A DNA stretch of 16,051 nucleotides. Origin: an uncultured Lachnospiraceae bacterium (GTDB taxonomy: Bacteria; Bacillota; Clostridia; Lachnospirales; Lachnospiraceae). Both the position numbers and the translations under genes were made by a program. Position 1 is the first letter of the stretch, and each line of letters begins with the position of its first letter. The DNA lies in contig CAOKHR010000024.1 of NCBI GenBank assembly GCA_948468325.1, positions 1 to 16,051 of the forward strand. Direction: 5' to 3'. Positions 15,101-16,051 of this stretch are shown here, one piece after another. The notes under the pieces are model-generated. The model worked only from the letters and a program-made list of their open reading frames with translations, did no database searches and had not been told where the DNA came from.

Positions 15101-15538
15101 TTATACGGGCGCCTTTATTGCCAACACTTCTATTTTACAGAAATGCTCCTTTGTCTTTCTGTCATAACTGATTCCAACTGCCAGAATTCTTCCTGTATAC
15201 TTTGGTTTTTCTCCCATTTTCCCCCGAAAACGAAGCGCATAGTTTTTATTTTTGATCTGTGCAATTTTCATAAGTAAAAAACCCATCGCTGAAAAAATCT
15301 GATTTTTTGTATGTATCTCTGTTGATGCAGGCTGCATACCCCTGCAGTTTAATTTTAATTCGCTCTTTCGAGACCATCAAAGCCAAATCATCGCGGACAT
15401 CCTTTATATTGTTTCAAATATAACAAAAAATCTCATCATAAGAACCGGAACTGATCCAATAATTACTGATCTGATTGTCTGTCAATGTGTGTTCAAAAAC
15501 ATACCCATATTCATTTCTCCCCCGGCTGATTCTATCAG
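15101..15538 (-). pseudogene. Remnant of an AAA-ATPase-like / PD-(D/E)XK nuclease family protein
   Basis: Three frames on the minus strand each carry a piece of this family (AAA-ATPase_like plus a C-terminal DUF1703-type nuclease), in the correct order. Around 15480-15420 reads SNYWISSGSYDEIFCYI, then a stop. Around 15405-15270 reads VRDDLALMVSKERIKIKLQG, then NQIFSAM and GFFTYEN split between two frames. Around 15255-15110 reads KNKNYALRFRGKMGEKPKYT and ILAVGISYDRKTKEHFCKIE, the typical C-terminal end. At least two frameshifts and a deletion of the segment between the TYEN region and KNKNYALRF are needed to explain it. The N-terminal ATPase part, with its Walker motifs, is missing; a 54-bp-type repeat lies where it should continue. 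It should not make a working protein. Family recognition is from memory of related sequences. Confidence 0.7.
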
Positions 15539-15834
15539 ACAGTATACCCTAAAGGCATCCCTTATGCCACGCTCCTGCAGAGCTGTCTCAAAAAGTATAG
15601 CACAAATTTCTGTTAAAACCAATGTCTCATCTGCACAAGTCTGTGTCATGTGTTCATTGGCAATTTCCCAACTTTGCGTGATATTTGCACCATCAGATTG
15701 AACATTAGCAGTTCAATCTGCATGAATTCGGTCAACGCAGCCCGCTGCTTTTCAGAACCGCCTGCTTTTTTCATTAAAACATTGCACAATTCTCCGGGAT
15801 TAACCCTGCACAGCTCTGTTTGGCCGTTTTGCCT
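15482..15834 (-). pseudogene. Unrecognised broken reading frame
   Basis: On the minus strand a frame open from about 15834 contains a helical segment (MKKAGGSEKQRAALTEFMQI, then ELLMFNLMVQISRKVGKL) and ends at a stop at 15646. A second frame continues without a gap as NEHMTQTCADETLVLTEICA and FETALQERGIRDAFRVY to a stop at 15482. The amino-acid make-up changes little across the junction, which suggests one gene with a frameshift near 15655. The second half runs through the 54-bp-type repeat at 15543-15599, so that part may be spurious. I recognise no family, and no good ribosome site precedes the ATG at 15774. Confidence 0.3.
15543..15599 (+). repeat. Dispersed copy of the 54-bp two-hairpin unit
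   Basis: It starts TATACCC and ends GTATA like unit 3 of the array at 11919. GGCATCC and GCTCCTGC/CTCCTGC motifs are shared with the array. It forms two hairpins: GGCAT/ATGCC (15554-15568) and GCTC/GAGC (15571-15583). It lies at the upstream edge of the AAA-ATPase remnant. Confidence 0.7.
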
Positions 15835-15840
15835 TTAGAT

Positions 15841-16051
15841 AAAATAATGTAAGTTTTTTCATTACCTATTTACAAATAATGAAGGAAGAAATATTATAAC
15901 AATATGAAGCTTAAATTATTTCACAAAATTTTTATGTTTTGAATGGATTTCATGTTTTCATTCGTATTACAAGTGAAACAATAAAAATATTTATGTTTGG
16001 ACAATATGAAGTGACCCCACATTTGTAGCAACGTGGATTTACCTGTATACT
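15841..16051. other. AT-rich sequence to window end, nothing assignable
   Basis: No credible gene on either strand. The only structure seen is TTCATTA (15858-15864) with TAATGAA (15877-15883), a 7-bp perfect inverted repeat with a 12-nt spacer that could be an operator for a gene beyond the window. Short frames such as the one from 15904 stop within 13 codons. Confidence 0.6.

Noticed and set aside
15365..15378. 14-bp inverted match to the end of tandem unit 3 (GATGGTCTCGAAAG)
   Set aside because: About one match of this length is expected by chance in a 16-kb window, and here it falls in codons of the AAA-ATPase remnant (ALMVSKE).
16042..16051. Possible further 54-bp-type repeat at the window end (GTATACT)
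   Set aside because: Only the terminal 7 bases match the repeat end; the next bases do not fit, and the sequence is cut by the window.

Overview
The window looks like a chromosomal segment from a spore-forming, low-to-moderate-GC Firmicute, most likely Clostridia of the Lachnospiraceae type. I infer this from AddAB instead of RecBCD, a SleL/YaaH-like spore-cortex glycosidase, strong AGGAGG-like ribosome binding sites, and intergenic palindromic repeats and AAA-ATPase/PD-(D/E)XK remnants of a kind I associate with that family. No rRNA, tRNA, CRISPR array, intact transposase or phage gene is visible.

Layout. (1) Bases 2-727 (+) hold the 3' end of htpG (Hsp90). It ends at a hairpin shared with the convergent neighbour. 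(2) Bases 765-11550 (-) are a tightly packed run, read right to left: an AIM24/TIGR00266-family protein, addB, addA (4-bp ATGA overlap), maf, an unrecognised 85-residue acidic protein, a parvulin-type foldase lipoprotein with a TTG start, and a LysM-GH18 protein. Gaps are mostly below 60 bp, so this is probably one operon with possible internal promoters before maf and the GH18 gene. It joins double-strand-break repair (AddAB), nucleotide-pool/septum control (Maf), extracytoplasmic protein folding and spore-cortex hydrolysis. (3) Bases 11560-12268 are about 0.7 kb of non-coding repeat DNA. Two 140-bp hairpin elements lie in inverted orientation around three tandem copies of a 54-bp two-hairpin unit. 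(4) Acetate kinase (-) and tmcAL (+) diverge from a roughly 300-bp region that holds one good promoter for each. An 84-bp palindromic element starts almost exactly at the predicted ackA transcription start. (5) Bases 15039-16051 are a decaying region: a frameshifted, internally deleted remnant of an AAA-ATPase/PD-(D/E)XK protein, a dispersed copy of the 54-bp unit, an unrecognised broken reading frame, and AT-rich DNA to the window edge.

The most unusual material is the repeat DNA. The two 140-bp elements align without gaps over a conserved core of about 116 bp. Each is bounded by a perfect 12-bp inverted repeat, and the 12-mers of the two elements are unrelated. The 54-bp family keeps two small hairpins while their bases change in compensating fashion. 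The protein-coding part is ordinary housekeeping content.
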